Source: Polytrichum commune
Lineage: Eukaryota; Streptophyta; Polytrichopsida; Polytrichales; Polytrichaceae
Assembly (NCBI GenBank): GCA_950295325.1
Contig: OX485809.1
Span: forward strand, 23,934,001 to 23,998,000
Reading direction: 5' to 3'
DNA length: 64,000 bases
Shown here: piece after piece, positions 10,943-21,879 of the stretch
Layout: every line of letters starts with the position of its first letter
How positions within the stretch are numbered: position 1 is the first letter of the stretch
Notes under the pieces: generated by a model
What the model saw: the letters and a program-made list of their open reading frames with translations, nothing else
The model's database searches: none
What the model was told of the DNA's origin: nothing
Position numbers and translations under genes: made by a program

Positions 10943-13900
10943 TTTCTAGAGTAGATGCAGCAAAGTGTTGAGCAAAGCTCAAGAAAATGAGCTCCAGAAG
11001 ACTTGTGAGTAGAGAGTGAGCTTCTGGAGGCCTCCAGCCTCTTCTGGCCGCTCTGCCTCTGCAGGCACCGCAGGTGCCCGGAAACTCCCCCAGGGTATCT
11101 CCTCTGGCCGTGCGGCGGCCTGCTGCCCGCTTGGAGGCCTCAAGGTGTCGACCTAGGCTCGGAGCCTAGCCTGGGCGGCCGAAAGGCTTGCCCTCCGTGT
11201 GGCTTCCACCTCAGAGCAAGTAGTCAAAGGCTACTCCTGCTGGTTCTCCTGCAGTGGTACACTTTATAGCCATAACAGACGAGGAATGTTTACAGATAAC
11301 GTGTGTAAAGCTGCCCAAATAGCTAGGCCATGCTTTGGAAATACCTTTACTTTGATTACAACCTTTTACAAGGGACGGGGATAAAGTGGAGAATTTTGAA
11401 ATAGGTCCTAAAATCAAATTAGATTCACTCGCAGATTGCAGGGTGCACTCATTTATTAACCAGATTTATCCTCCAAGTCCAAGTTGGCTGCAGTCAAGAC
11501 CATGTCATGAAGGGTAAGTTGAATGAGTCCAGGAGCCCTGTACGCCCATGCATGATCTGAATTGTGATATGTTGTTGAGCAACTTATCCGCGTTCCATGG
11601 TATTATCAGCTCCTATTGTAGCAGGGTTAAGATTCAATCCAAGTTAAGAGTTCCTACTGAGCCCTGTATATACATAAACCAACTTCTCAATGTCACCCTG
11701 CTAAGTATGACTTATCTTCTTATGTAATTTTCACATAAATTGGTAACATGCAGCAAGTAGTAGGACGTACTTAAGTGGATGCATTGCCAAAGCTCATACA
11801 TACTTATTGTGATATGTTAATGTGGACATAGATTTGCCTGTGTCACATTGACAAGTTCGATCCAATTATATGAGCATGAGAGTCATCTACATATCTCCAG
11901 AAAGAACTTGAAGCTGCAACTACCAATTAAAACTCATGACTATCTATTGCTGAAAGACACAAAGTACAGTCATGCATCGCCTAAACACTAACATGCTTCC
12001 ATGTCCCAAAGCTTGAAGTGGTATCACGTAATATTTTCACAACTTGTGGATCTTGAGGTTTCAATAATGGCTCGTTCATACCTGTGATCCAGTTTTTCAT
12101 TTTGATTTTACTTTACTGTAAATTTTATTTTACTCTTTGCCCAAAAATTATCCTTTCACTTTAATTTACTTTAATTTTTATTTTGGCTTTGATCCAGAAG
12201 TTTCCCTTTGGGAACATCAAAGCAATTGAAATCCTTAGATAGTTTCGGATTTCTCTAACTTATTAGGATTTTATTCATAATCAGAACGCAGTTGTAAGGC
12301 AAGAGCTCCCAAACACAAAGACACCTACTGTAGCCGTAATCATCCATACATTGATATTTCATCGTGCATATTAATATCTAGCTCTGGTGGATTTCATTCT
12401 GCGAACGTACTGAGATTCAACTACATACTACTACACTTGATCTTTTGATGCACGCCCTCACATAGAATATTGTCCCTGTATAAACTATGTATTGTAATTA
12501 GTGTATCCTTGAGACTTACAGATGAGGGTTATATATTTCGGAAACGGAAATTTTATTTTATTATATGTTTTTTAGATTTCATGCATTCCATGAATGGATG
12601 ATCCTCTAGTCAATATCTAGAAGGCTCGCTTCTTCTTGTTTTCAAAATGTCTGGATACCTTCATGTTATAGTACCTTTCAGAAGCTTATCGTACACATAC
12701 AACACTTCTTATAAAGATAAAATAGGCATACATTATATATGGCAGAAGTATTCAGATTCAAAACTTCTTACGTTTATAACCTCCTTGATTTATGTTCAAA
12801 AATCAAGCCTAAATGTATTATAAATAGCTTTTAAAAAGGTCTACACCGTATAACCAAAGTATTTCAAAGCATGTCCCTCTAAAGAATCCGAACTTTAGGG
12901 TAGCAACTTGGTATCTCAATTCAAACTTCCATTTAAACACTTTCACGTTAATATCAAATTCAAGAGCTTTCAATGCATCCGCGGTAGCACTCCTTGAGAT
13001 GATCATATATGCAATCATCATGAACAATAAAATATAAGAATGCAGAACTCCATTGCTCATAACTTTCTTAAATTATATCATTCATTCAAGTCCGAAGTCA
13101 TTTTCAATTGCTATTTCAATGGTCCATAACATGGACCACCCACACATTTTTAAACATGCATCTCGTAAAGCACCGACTTTTACTAGGGTGACTTTGAACA
13201 TCGTTGGAAACTTGCATTTCAACACTCTCATGCCATAGTGCGTTAAGAAACCCCCATGCACACATGTAACACTCTTTGACATGATATTAATGTAGGCAAA
13301 CATTATGGATGGATGAAGTATATAAACACATAACTTGTTTTGCTTATAACTTTACCGATTAACGTCCGAATGTCAAACGCAAAGTCATTTTGGACCGCCC
13401 TCCATGCGGTCCACCTCGTGAAGGCAAAATATTTTAAAACATGAGTTTAAATACCCCTAAACACTTACGTACTTCATACTTCGACTGCTGCGGTTCGACA
13501 TCCGCCAATCTAAGTAGGGTTTAGGGTTTAGATGTTATAGATATTGTTTGAATAGAATTGAGAGCTATGCTAGAAATAGGATATGTTTTACTTATAATTG
13601 GGGTTGTGATACATTACCTACATTATGATTGAATTGATGCTAATAATAGCTAGACTAACATATATTAAGAGGGTGCACTAAAAATATACTTTAGTCCAAT
13701 TATAACAAAGACTGCAATACAACTATTATGACTATGCTAAAATTAGATTGCAACCCCATATAGGTGTGAAACCAAAGGACACACGCAGAAAAAAGAGTTA
13801 TTGTAAAAGGGATTGGAGATTTAGATGAATTACTAAGTTGAGAGCATGACTCAAGAATGCTTCCTTAAGGGTTGATAAGGAAGTGGAAGATTAGTAGAGG

Positions 13901-14845
13901 CATAACCACACATGTAAAGAGGAAATTTCCTTTACATGGGAAGAGAGTATCTAACAACCACTTCATTATTATAAAAAATACTATCCACACATGTTTTTCA
14001 ATGGAAGGAGGTCCTGGTAATGGAAAGTAACAATTAGGAGACTAGAGATAAGAGTTGAGAGAGAAATTTTTTTGGAACGAAAGGTAACTTTGTTACTTGG
14101 TCATTTGGTTACTTGAAGAAAGTTATGTGTAACTTGAGATCCTTAGAAAAAAAAAAGATAAGATTTGTTATTTGGTTACTTAGCTAGTTGACACCAAGAA
14201 TATATGGTATTTAGATACTTGGTTACTTGGTTACTTACTGACTTGAAAGAAAAGTAAACTTGTTACTTTATTACTTGACAACTTATAGAAGATATACATG
14301 TTATATGGTCAACTTGTAAGAGAGAGTTATTTGGATACTTGTATCATTGGGTGACTTAAGATACTTAGTTTTTGTAAGGATATGTTAAACTAGTAGCTTG
14401 AGAAGAAGAGGAAACAACTGCGGCACATGAAGAAGTTACAACATTACGACACATGAAGAGAAGAGAACAAAATCTAGATCAAGATAAGAAGTAACATTTG
14501 AGCATAAAGAAACAACTACAGCACATGAAGAAGTTCGACACATGACGAAAGTTACAAACAAACAAGTTGATAGATTAGAAGTAACATTTAGTCAAACAAG
14601 ACTACTTGAAGAGATATCATCAAATAAAGAATTTCATTACAATAAAATGGGACTTTTAAGTTATACTTAAAAGTCCATCATAATGGATATAAGGTAGATG
14701 ATTTTTAAAAAAAAAAGGTGAATGAAGACATCTACCAACACAACAAGGAAGACAACCAAGATAGAAACGACAAATGACAAGGAGATTAGGTAGGTTAGTC
14801 CTTATAATCTAGATAATGCTCTAAGTCACTACAATACGATCATTC
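10943..14845. other. Intergenic DNA with old repeats, no gene recognised
   Basis: GC-rich patch at 11030-11190, otherwise AT-rich. It contains a diverged ~285-bp tandem repeat (12865-13420) and a low-complexity tract built from TTACTTGG-like words (about 14050-14360). A short TTTAGGG-type run lies near 13517. No open frame has recognisable domains. Confidence 0.6.
12865..13420. repeat. Diverged tandem repeat, unit about 285 bp
   Basis: GCTCATAACTTTCTT (about 13057) and GCTTATAACTTTACC (about 13341) are equivalent landmarks. CATGTCCCTCTAAAG (about 12870) matches CATGCATCTCGTAAAG (about 13156). The intervening words keep the same order. Confidence 0.6.
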
Positions 14846-16825
14846 CTAGGAACAAGTGAAGGTAGTTGAGCTGTATAGTACCAAGTTAGTTGTTTCCGCT
14901 TCGTGCATCTTTACAAAATTAATTTCGTACAAGTTGCGTCTGTGTGACGCAATTGCAATGACTTCACTATCGCAACATTTGACAATGCATTTGTTTAGGT
15001 TAAATTGGACATCTAAATTGTTCAACACAAGTTTGATCACCAAGAGCAAATTGACATGCAATTTGGGTACGTGAAACACATATTTGATACAAAATTTGGA
15101 AGAATTTATCTTTCAAGATTGCTCTCACGAGAATGGATCCCATTTTGATAATTTGGACAACGATATTTTAATCGAAATGCATATTTTCTATAATGATTAT
15201 CTCATACGTGCCAAATGTGGCCCTATGCGAAGTCATGTGTTTCGAGGCTCCCAAATCCATGATCCATTAGCATACGTTCTTGGAATATACTTCATTACGT
15301 ATTACAAATGCGTAATCCCCATCATTTTTCGTGTTTCTCGCTTGTACTCACTCATTGTTCTTTACTTTGTAGCAGAACGAGTAATGTGGTTTTGTTTGAT
15401 ACAATAGAAACACGATTTTGCGCCTTGGCGTGGAAATAAGTTCTTGTCTTTGCTTTGTTACAACATCATGACGACATCCTTACCTTGGGGCTCCTTCTCC
15501 TTGCACTTTGATATCTCGTGCATCAAACTCTATCATGAGTTCTTTCATCGGGTCCATTCACGATTGAGGTACTACTTTTGGGACAAAGGACTTAAGGACT
15601 TCGCAATATTTGGGTATGTTTAGGGTATTTCTATTAATCACCAAAAAATCGGGGAGAACCAACGGCCGGGATCTTCTCGGATAAGCGTTAGCGGGAAGGT
15701 GACGGGATTTCCAGAGCAACATGAATCCAAAATAAAAATTGACAATTTGGCGACATCAATGGCATTTTTGTTATTTAGGTGTGCATTGGTGGTCAATTAT
15801 TTCATGTTTTGCATCTTGGTACCTTGGCATAAGTGTCATGTGTCCATTCATATAATTTTTTTTGTCCAATTCTTATACTAAACGTTCCTTAATTTTACGT
15901 GTGGCCGTGTACATATGTATTTTTGGCCATGTTTGGTGCCACATATAAAGTTGGGCAATTGGTATTGAATACATTTTTGGTTCTATTGGTACACACTTGA
16001 ACGATGATTGTGAGGAAAAAATTTGGGATCGTTTCGACTAATTCTTGTTGTCCTTTTCATTCCTTGATCCTAAGGTGAACAATTAAGACAACACTCCTAA
16101 ATGTCCTTTAAGGAATCAAAATGATATCTTAGATGATCCTATTCCTTCTAAATTAACTTTGTCGGGGTACTCAATATGGAGTATGAATGGTAGGTATGAT
16201 CCAAAATATGCTTCACAATACAAATCCAAGCATGTGAAGTTATCCAAAAAAGTCATTTTTCCGTTAGACACCCAAAAGTAGTACCCCAACCGTGAATGCC
16301 CCCCATCGACATCGTCTTCATGGCAGTAATCAAGTATTCGTACGACGCTGGCAAACTCTCGAGTAAGGTCTTAATAATGTCTTAGTCTCTCACGGGTATC
16401 TTTAAACAAGCGAGTTGATCCGTGAACGCCTTGACCTTGTTGACGTGGTCCAACAAGTCGTTGCATTCTTGCATCTTGCACGTAAAAAACTTGCAGTACA
16501 CGAATAAAATATTGGACAAACTCTTCGTATTGTGAATGTTACAAAGAGTTTTCTACGCCTCCATGTGTCCTTTGTAATTCTTGATGTGCACAAGTTAGTT
16601 GTCCACCAAGTTGAGGCCGATGGTGGACATGGCTTTCTTAACGCGTCTTTGATACTCCTTCAATACTTTGGGATCTGCATTGAAAGGTGGAGGTTCCTCG
16701 GATCCTTCCATAATATCTTAAAGATCCATGAATGCCAACAATGTTTTGATTTCAAACTTCCAAAGGTTGAACATCCCTCCATTCAACTTGTCATTGATTT
16801 TAACAGCCTTGCTATCAAATGATGC
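14846..16825 (-). mobile_element. Ty1/copia retrotransposon relic (gag and protease/pre-integrase part)
   Basis: On the minus strand, from 16825 down, a broken frame starts MASFDSKAVKINDKLNG and continues with FNLWKFEIKTLLAFMDL, typical of the copia Gag (UBN2) region. It runs through a segment containing MQECNDLLDHVNKVKAFTDQL and LLESLPASYEYLITAM. Stops occur where Gln (twice), Trp and an acidic residue are expected. Farther down (15079-14846) lies FHVPKLHVNLLLV...DVQFNL...GNLYEI-like sequence, the copia segment between protease and integrase. Reverse transcriptase is absent. The minus-strand leader and LTR candidate lie at 16840-17434 and 27521-28090, split by the gypsy element. Confidence 0.7.
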
Positions 16826-16839
16826 CATCGTATGCTTGT

Positions 16840-17434
16840 ATATACATTCAAAACATTCAAACAATATTTTTTTTTTACTCTAAATGCCTTACACTCTTAA
16901 ATATCTCAAGTTAAAACTTCTACATCTCGTGAAAGTCCTTAAGACACTTAAATCATTCAAATAAGATATTATTTACCTCAAATGCCTTACACTCTTAAGT
17001 TGTTCAAGTAAGATTTTCTATACCTCAAGAGACTTCGAAAAACACACAAATCATTCAAATGAAATCTCATTCATCTTAAATGCCTTACAATATTAAATCA
17101 TTCAATCTTAAATGCATTACAATATTAAATCATACAAGATTTTCTACACCTCAAAAGAGTTCGAAAGACATTCAAATCATTCACTCAAATAAGGTCTCCT
17201 TCACCTTAAATGTCTTTACACTTTCAAGTCATTCAAATAAGATTTTCTATACCTCAAGAGAGTTCAAAAGACACTCAAATCACTCCGATAAGATCTTTTC
17301 AATTTAAATGCACCTTACACTCTCAAATAATATTCTCAAAATTCAAGCTTCTCACGTCATACCTTATTGGAGACTAAACACTTCCAAACTTCTTAAATAA
17401 GTTTCTCAACACTCGAGTCTTTCAAGTTATATGC
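16840..17434. repeat. Tandem array, left half (copia leader)
   Basis: At least six degenerate units carry the words CTTAAATGCCTTACA, TCATTCAAATAAGAT and TTTCTA(T/C)ACCTCAA; toward 17340 a second unit type appears (CCAAACTTCTTAAATAAGT, TTCTCAACACTC). The array stops exactly at the gypsy 5' end and resumes at 27521. Confidence 0.8.
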
Positions 17435-17781
17435 TGTCACGGTATGCGGCGTCGGCGGCCGCATCTTATCCGTTAGGCTTCATCCATTTAGAGTTGGATG
17501 GATGAACCTTAGTTTTGGAAAGTGAGGCTCCTAAGTGAGGAACCTCCTCCTTGGCTTGGCATTCTTGCCAAGTCAAGTCTTGTGAGTTAGTGTGTGGAGA
17601 GAGTTTGTGTGAGGTGTAGATTGCATGATTTTGCAATAAATCTCAAGTTCTTCTTCCCCTACTTACACTCTTGGATTCTCCCTTGGTGGAGTGAGAGATA
17701 GCCGTGGAGATAGCTTGACTAATTGTGTGCATTTGAAGAGAAATTAGAGCTCTTATGAATGTTCTACTCCCTTCCTTCTCA
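17435..17781 (+). repeat. Gypsy 5' LTR
   Basis: Starts TGTCACGGTATGCGG and ends CTTCCTTCTCA (TG...CA). It contains a polyadenylation motif, TTGCAATAAATC, near 17632, as expected for R. Matches 27081-27414. A 12-bp direct duplication around GAGATAGC at about 17697-17722 is absent from the 3' copy. Confidence 0.8.
17559..17573 (+). promoter_or_regulatory. LTR segment complementary to the primer-site candidate
   Basis: GCATTCTTGCCAAGT within the LTR is the exact reverse complement of ACTTGGCAAGAATGC at 17781-17795, which sits at the LTR/internal border. Confidence 0.6.
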
Positions 17782-17795
17782 CTTGGCAAGAATGC
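17781..17795 (+). promoter_or_regulatory. Primer-binding-site candidate (possibly self-primed)
   Basis: The bases next to the LTR end do not match the usual initiator-Met tRNA site (TGGTATCAGAGC). They instead pair over 15 nt with the element's own LTR (17559-17573), as the first transcript bases do in Tf1-type self-priming elements. Mechanism inferred. Confidence 0.5.
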
Positions 17796-18189
17796 TTCAT
17801 TTTTCTATTTTTTTCTCTTTTCTTCTTGATTCTTGACATTTAACACGCAAAGGGATGCGTGGGGGCAAGGAGCGACAAAGTTCCGGAGTTTTGGAGCGGA
17901 GAAAGCCGCGGATTGTTGAAGCAACAAGAAGAAAGAGGTGTGCTTGTGAAGTTTAGACATCACTTTGATTTGTGGTGAGAAATTTTGAATTCTCCACGGA
18001 ATTTTGTGTCATTTGTTCGCTTGCAAGCTTGAATTCACATTATTGAGCTTGTCAAGAATACTCTTGATTTTGATTCAAGTGTGATTTCATTCAAAACAAT
18101 AAACAAAAATAAAAATAAAAGGAGAGAGGAGAGGTGGAGGAGCTCCTCTTGGAGCTCCTGGTTTTGCCGCGGCGGCGGCAAGCCGCCCC

Positions 18190-18370
18190 CCCCCCTCCTT
18201 CCCCCTCCCCCCTAAACCCTAAACCCCTAAACCCCTAACCTACCTACCTTCCTACCTTCCTACCTCCCCCTACCTCCCCCTACCTACCTACCTCTACTCC
18301 AACCCCCCCACCTAGGTCTAGCCTAACCCTGCCCTACCCTACCCCTAGGTCAACGCCCCCCCCACTAGGT
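18190..18370 (+). repeat. C-rich low-complexity tract with telomere-like words in the leader
   Basis: CCCTAAACCCTAAACCCCTA is followed by (CCTACCTT)n-like and (CTACCTCCCC)n-like runs. It ends near CCCCCCCCACTAGG. Confidence 0.75.
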
Positions 18371-18423
18371 TCCTCCCCTGTTGCAGGCTCTATTTTAAAA
18401 AAACATTTTTAATAATAAAAAAA

Positions 18424-18487
18424 TTAGTTTATTGTATTTGTTATTGTATTTTTCAATACACCAACAATACAAAATACAATAAACTAA
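18424..18487. repeat. AT-rich inverted repeat in the gypsy leader
   Basis: TTAGTTTATTGTATT at the left faces AATACAATAAACTAA at the right, giving a stem of at least 15 bp with further partial pairing inside. Confidence 0.75.
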
Positions 18488-19316
18488 GGTATCGAGATGT
18501 CAAGTAAGAAGAAAAACAACAACAAAATGAAATTCTTGGACGTATGAATACCACACTTCGGCGCCAAGGTTGAGGGCACCTTTTCGAGTTTCTTGGCGAT
18601 TGTGGGTTGTGTATACGTTTGGTACAACATCGTTTTGTTGGGAGGGGTGGAGCATTGCGGGAGAGGTTCGCAAATGCATTCGGCAACACGCGGAGGACGT
18701 TGGATTGCGGCCATTTGCGATTGCTTTATTTCGCGTTCATATCGATTTGATAGAGGTACTTGGCATAGTAGGGGATTTTCATTTTTTTTCTTTTTCTTAA
18801 AAGAATTGAGGGGCGGGTTGTGGGCATTGGATTTATTTAGGGGCGGATTGTGATCATTGAATTTATTTAGGACAAATGGTGGGCGTTATGATTCGTTTTA
18901 GACGTATGGTTAGGGGATTGACTGGGGATTGTGTGACGAATGGAATCACCATTCGACTTAACAACAGTTGTTAAGGTCGAATTGTGTTTAACAATACAAA
19001 TTCTAGGGGATAGTTATAGAAGGGGAGTTTATACGTTGTAGTGGGAGCTGAGAGATGTGCTTATGCAATTTTCTTTTCCTAAGCAACAAGGGCTCTTCAT
19101 TTTGACCACCAAGCGCAGGCGGGTGTCGGTTGGCTGCGGTCAATTTATATTTCTGCTTAAGTGTTGTTGGGGGAAGACGATCCAATGCTGAAAATTGCAT
19201 TGTTTTCTGTCTTTTGTTTTGGTACCTTCCCCCGTTGCAGGCTGTATTGCTGGCAGTTGTCGGCATTGCCCCATTTTGTGTTGTTATAGATTGTGATAGG
19301 GTATTGTGGGGGTGAG

Positions 19317-19405
19317 GTCGGAGTAATGACCGACAGGACCCTTGTGTGTGCACCAAGTGGGCGGTGCTCTTATTCCCTTATGGTGAGGCTGGATTGATGA
19401 CCAGC
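19317..19405 (+). other. Two covarying hairpins in the gypsy leader
   Basis: GTCGG-AGTAATGA-CCGAC (19317-19334; the loop is written from the base after GG) and GCTGG-ATTGATGA-CCAGC (19388-19405) lie 71 bp apart in otherwise similar surroundings (GTGAG before, CAG-ACC after). Stem bases changed in pairs while the loop was kept. Confidence 0.5.
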
Positions 19406-19489
19406 AGACCATAAGTTTGGTGGTGTTTGTAGGTGCAAGTTGCCTTTCACCTTTTGATCCTTTACCTTGACACTACATTAGTTTAGATA

Positions 19490-19544
19490 GTTGGCTCCAG
19501 TGACCGAACCCATTGCGGGTTTATAGTTACAACTCGGAGCCAAC
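19490..19544 (+). other. Stem-loop just upstream of gag
   Basis: GTTGGCTCC (19490-19498) pairs with GGAGCCAAC (19536-19544). Between them AACCC-ATTGC-GGGTT forms an inner hairpin. Position before gag would suit a packaging or translation signal. Confidence 0.45.
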
Positions 19545-19594
19545 ATTATCGTACTCCGTCTCCGGCATCATCGGAAGGTCGATCCTCGAACCTC

Positions 19595-20860
19595 TTGGAC
19601 GTTGAACCAGTGGTAGCACTTGACGAGGCTTTTCAGCCTACTTCGGCGTGGGGGACTGCCACTCGGTCTCATGTCCTTTGGGTGGGATCATTTGACAAGA
19701 TGGAGGAGGAGACGCGAGGCGGCATCCGAGACCGATTTTCCGGTCGAACAGGGACCATTTCCCTGCAAGATTGGAAATCTGGTTCAGGACATGGATGAGG
19801 GAGAAGTGTCAACGCAATACCAGTTTCAATGACTGGTATGTGTTTGAGTTACTACCCCAACATTTGAAGCACGAGGCGCTTCAGACTTATGAGCAATAGA
19901 GGGATGCTTATTGGATGGTGTTGCGCCAGGTGGAGCGATACTGGGAGACTCGGGTGGAGCTGGTTTCCGCATTAAAGGAAGGCGCAATTTCTACTTTATT
20001 GGCCGCTCATGTGGTGAAGCCAGAGCAAGCCGAGGGCGTCGTTATGGTGGATGTGGAGGGGAGTTTTCCTAGTGGGCTTAAAGATCAGGCTTCGGCATCC
20101 GCATCTGCGAGTACGTCGAGTCTAAGTCTTCCACTCTCTCGGTATGCCCAGGCTACCCATGCGGCATAAGCCTCTTTAGGGGCTCCGCCTGAATTTGATC
20201 CTTTGCATGAATTCCAACTCCATTTGGAGAAGAAATATGGAGGTTTCCGCCGAGATCAAATACAACGGATCCAGGACTTTCGACGGGAGAAAGAGGACAC
20301 ACCTCGTACCATGTACACGAGGTTGGCGATGTTTGCAAGAGAATCTGGAGGTGTTTTCGCAGAGAGCCAATTGGTGAAGGTTTTTTTTGTCCAAGATTGA
20401 CAAACGCCTCATTGACTTAGCACTACCCATGATCATCATGGATTATGGTGGCCGGGCGACATTTGTAGAGGCTTTCGCCATTGTCGAGCAGTGTGATCGC
20501 GCCTTGTGTCAGCACGACGCCACGGATTTGGTGTCCCTACTAGTAGATTCTAGCAAATCCCGGAAAGTTCCGGTTGCGGGCTTGGCGGAGGCCGAGGTGG
20601 ACAAGACCATGTATTGTTGGTCTTGTGGGCAGGCGGGCCACGCTAAGAAGGATTGTCCTTCAAAGCAAAAGCTAGTCCAAACCATAGGTAATATGAAGCG
20701 GAAACCATTTGTTCCCGCTAAGGATTCGACGAAGGGCACGGGTAAACATTTACCCAAGCAGTTGAAGTGTTCCCATTGTGGGCGGAACAATCATGCGGTA
20801 GATATCTGCTTTGCTCTCCATCCTGAGAACGTCATTCTTCCGACTGGGAGAAGACGTTGG
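19595..20860 (+). pseudogene. Gypsy gag, frameshifted
   Basis: Nucleocapsid/capsid part of the element. Pieces in two or three frames join into a Gag-like chain: a segment around NDWYVFELLPQHLKHEAL, then EFDPLHEFQLHLEKKYGGF, then DKRLIDLALPMIIMDYGG. It ends with two zinc knuckles, CWSCGQAGHAKKDC and CSHCGRNNHAVDIC (both C-x2-C-x4-H-x4-C), near 20617-20820. Stops at 19897 (TAG) and 20167 (TAA) stand where Gln is expected. A T-homopolymer near 20381-20388 causes a 1-nt shift and another shift lies near 20830, just after the second knuckle. The true start is not clear. Gag would form the particle and bind RNA. Confidence 0.7.
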
Positions 20861-21879
20861 AGGCGAAGATTGGAGCCATGGAGGAGAGGTTCAAAAGCTT
20901 GGCGTCATCCGGCCAAATCTTGGCCTCACCGTCTTCCTCTGGAGCTCAGGCTAGTTCTTTCACTCCGGATTATTATATGTTCGGAGCCTCGGGCAAGGTG
21001 GTGAGTTCCGCAGCCGTGTCACAAGTCATACCTTTGACCACAGGTGAGTATGTGGCAAGCTCGCGAGCTCGGGACAATGCCCCCGCGGACCAAATTGGTC
21101 AGGCACGACTACCATTATCTTTTGGATTGGCCGATGCCGTCCAATTTGTTAGTGGTCGTCATCCGAACGATGAGGTTTCAAATTCAACAATTGATGTGGC
21201 GCACACGTTGGCATCCAAGGTGTTGTACACACCTTTGTTCACGGCAATGGAGTACTCGTTGCTAGAGTTCCAACCTGCTAAGGTTTTTCACTTAGCAGGT
21301 AGGATTTTGGAAGGGAAGACATCCTTACCTTCTCTGACCGTGGCTCAAGCCACTACGGACATCCATGCTTCTGAAGATCATGAGGAGGTGGCCAAACGGC
21401 GAGCGAGACTTGCCACAGAGACCATTGCGTCTTTTGATGCACACACCTCAGATGAGAGGGCACCGACCACGTCTTATGACTCACCAGTATCCGCGGGAGC
21501 AGCTGATCTGTCTGATGTCGCTGCTAGATCTGCTCGCAAGCGCCGCGGCATTCGACCCGGTGTTGTGCGTATGGTGAGTGATACCGGCATTTTGGTGGTT
21601 AGTCGCACTGGGAGCAATGCTACTCGGGTTGCTCCCCGTTGTGTGATGATGGATTCAGGGGCACAACCAGTTATGATCGGCAAGAGGCTTGTCCAGGAGT
21701 TGGGGTTGGCGGCCGAGGATTTAGCTCCCTGTCCATTCACCATTGTCACATCCATTGGTCACGTGGAGCGGGCAACGGGTTATACTCAGGAGTCATTACA
21801 ACTTAGCTTCCAAGTGAAACTTGGAGATCTACCCGCACATCTTCTTCTTAGGTGTGCGGTGACAGATGCGACCAACTAG
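20857..21879 (+). pseudogene. Gypsy aspartic protease region
   Basis: A 340-codon frame that continues the Gag chain after a frameshift. Low-complexity Ala/Ser-rich sequence occupies about the first 230 residues. Near 21650 a retropepsin-like active site, VMMDSGAQPVMIG (D-S/T-G-A), appears, followed by a typical LVQELGL helix. It ends in a segment (LRCAVTDATN) that in an intact element should run on into ILVGQQALYPLGF, found one frame away from 21880. A 1-nt deletion at about 21878 therefore separates it from the methyltransferase part. It would cut the polyprotein. Not functional as it stands. Confidence 0.7.
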
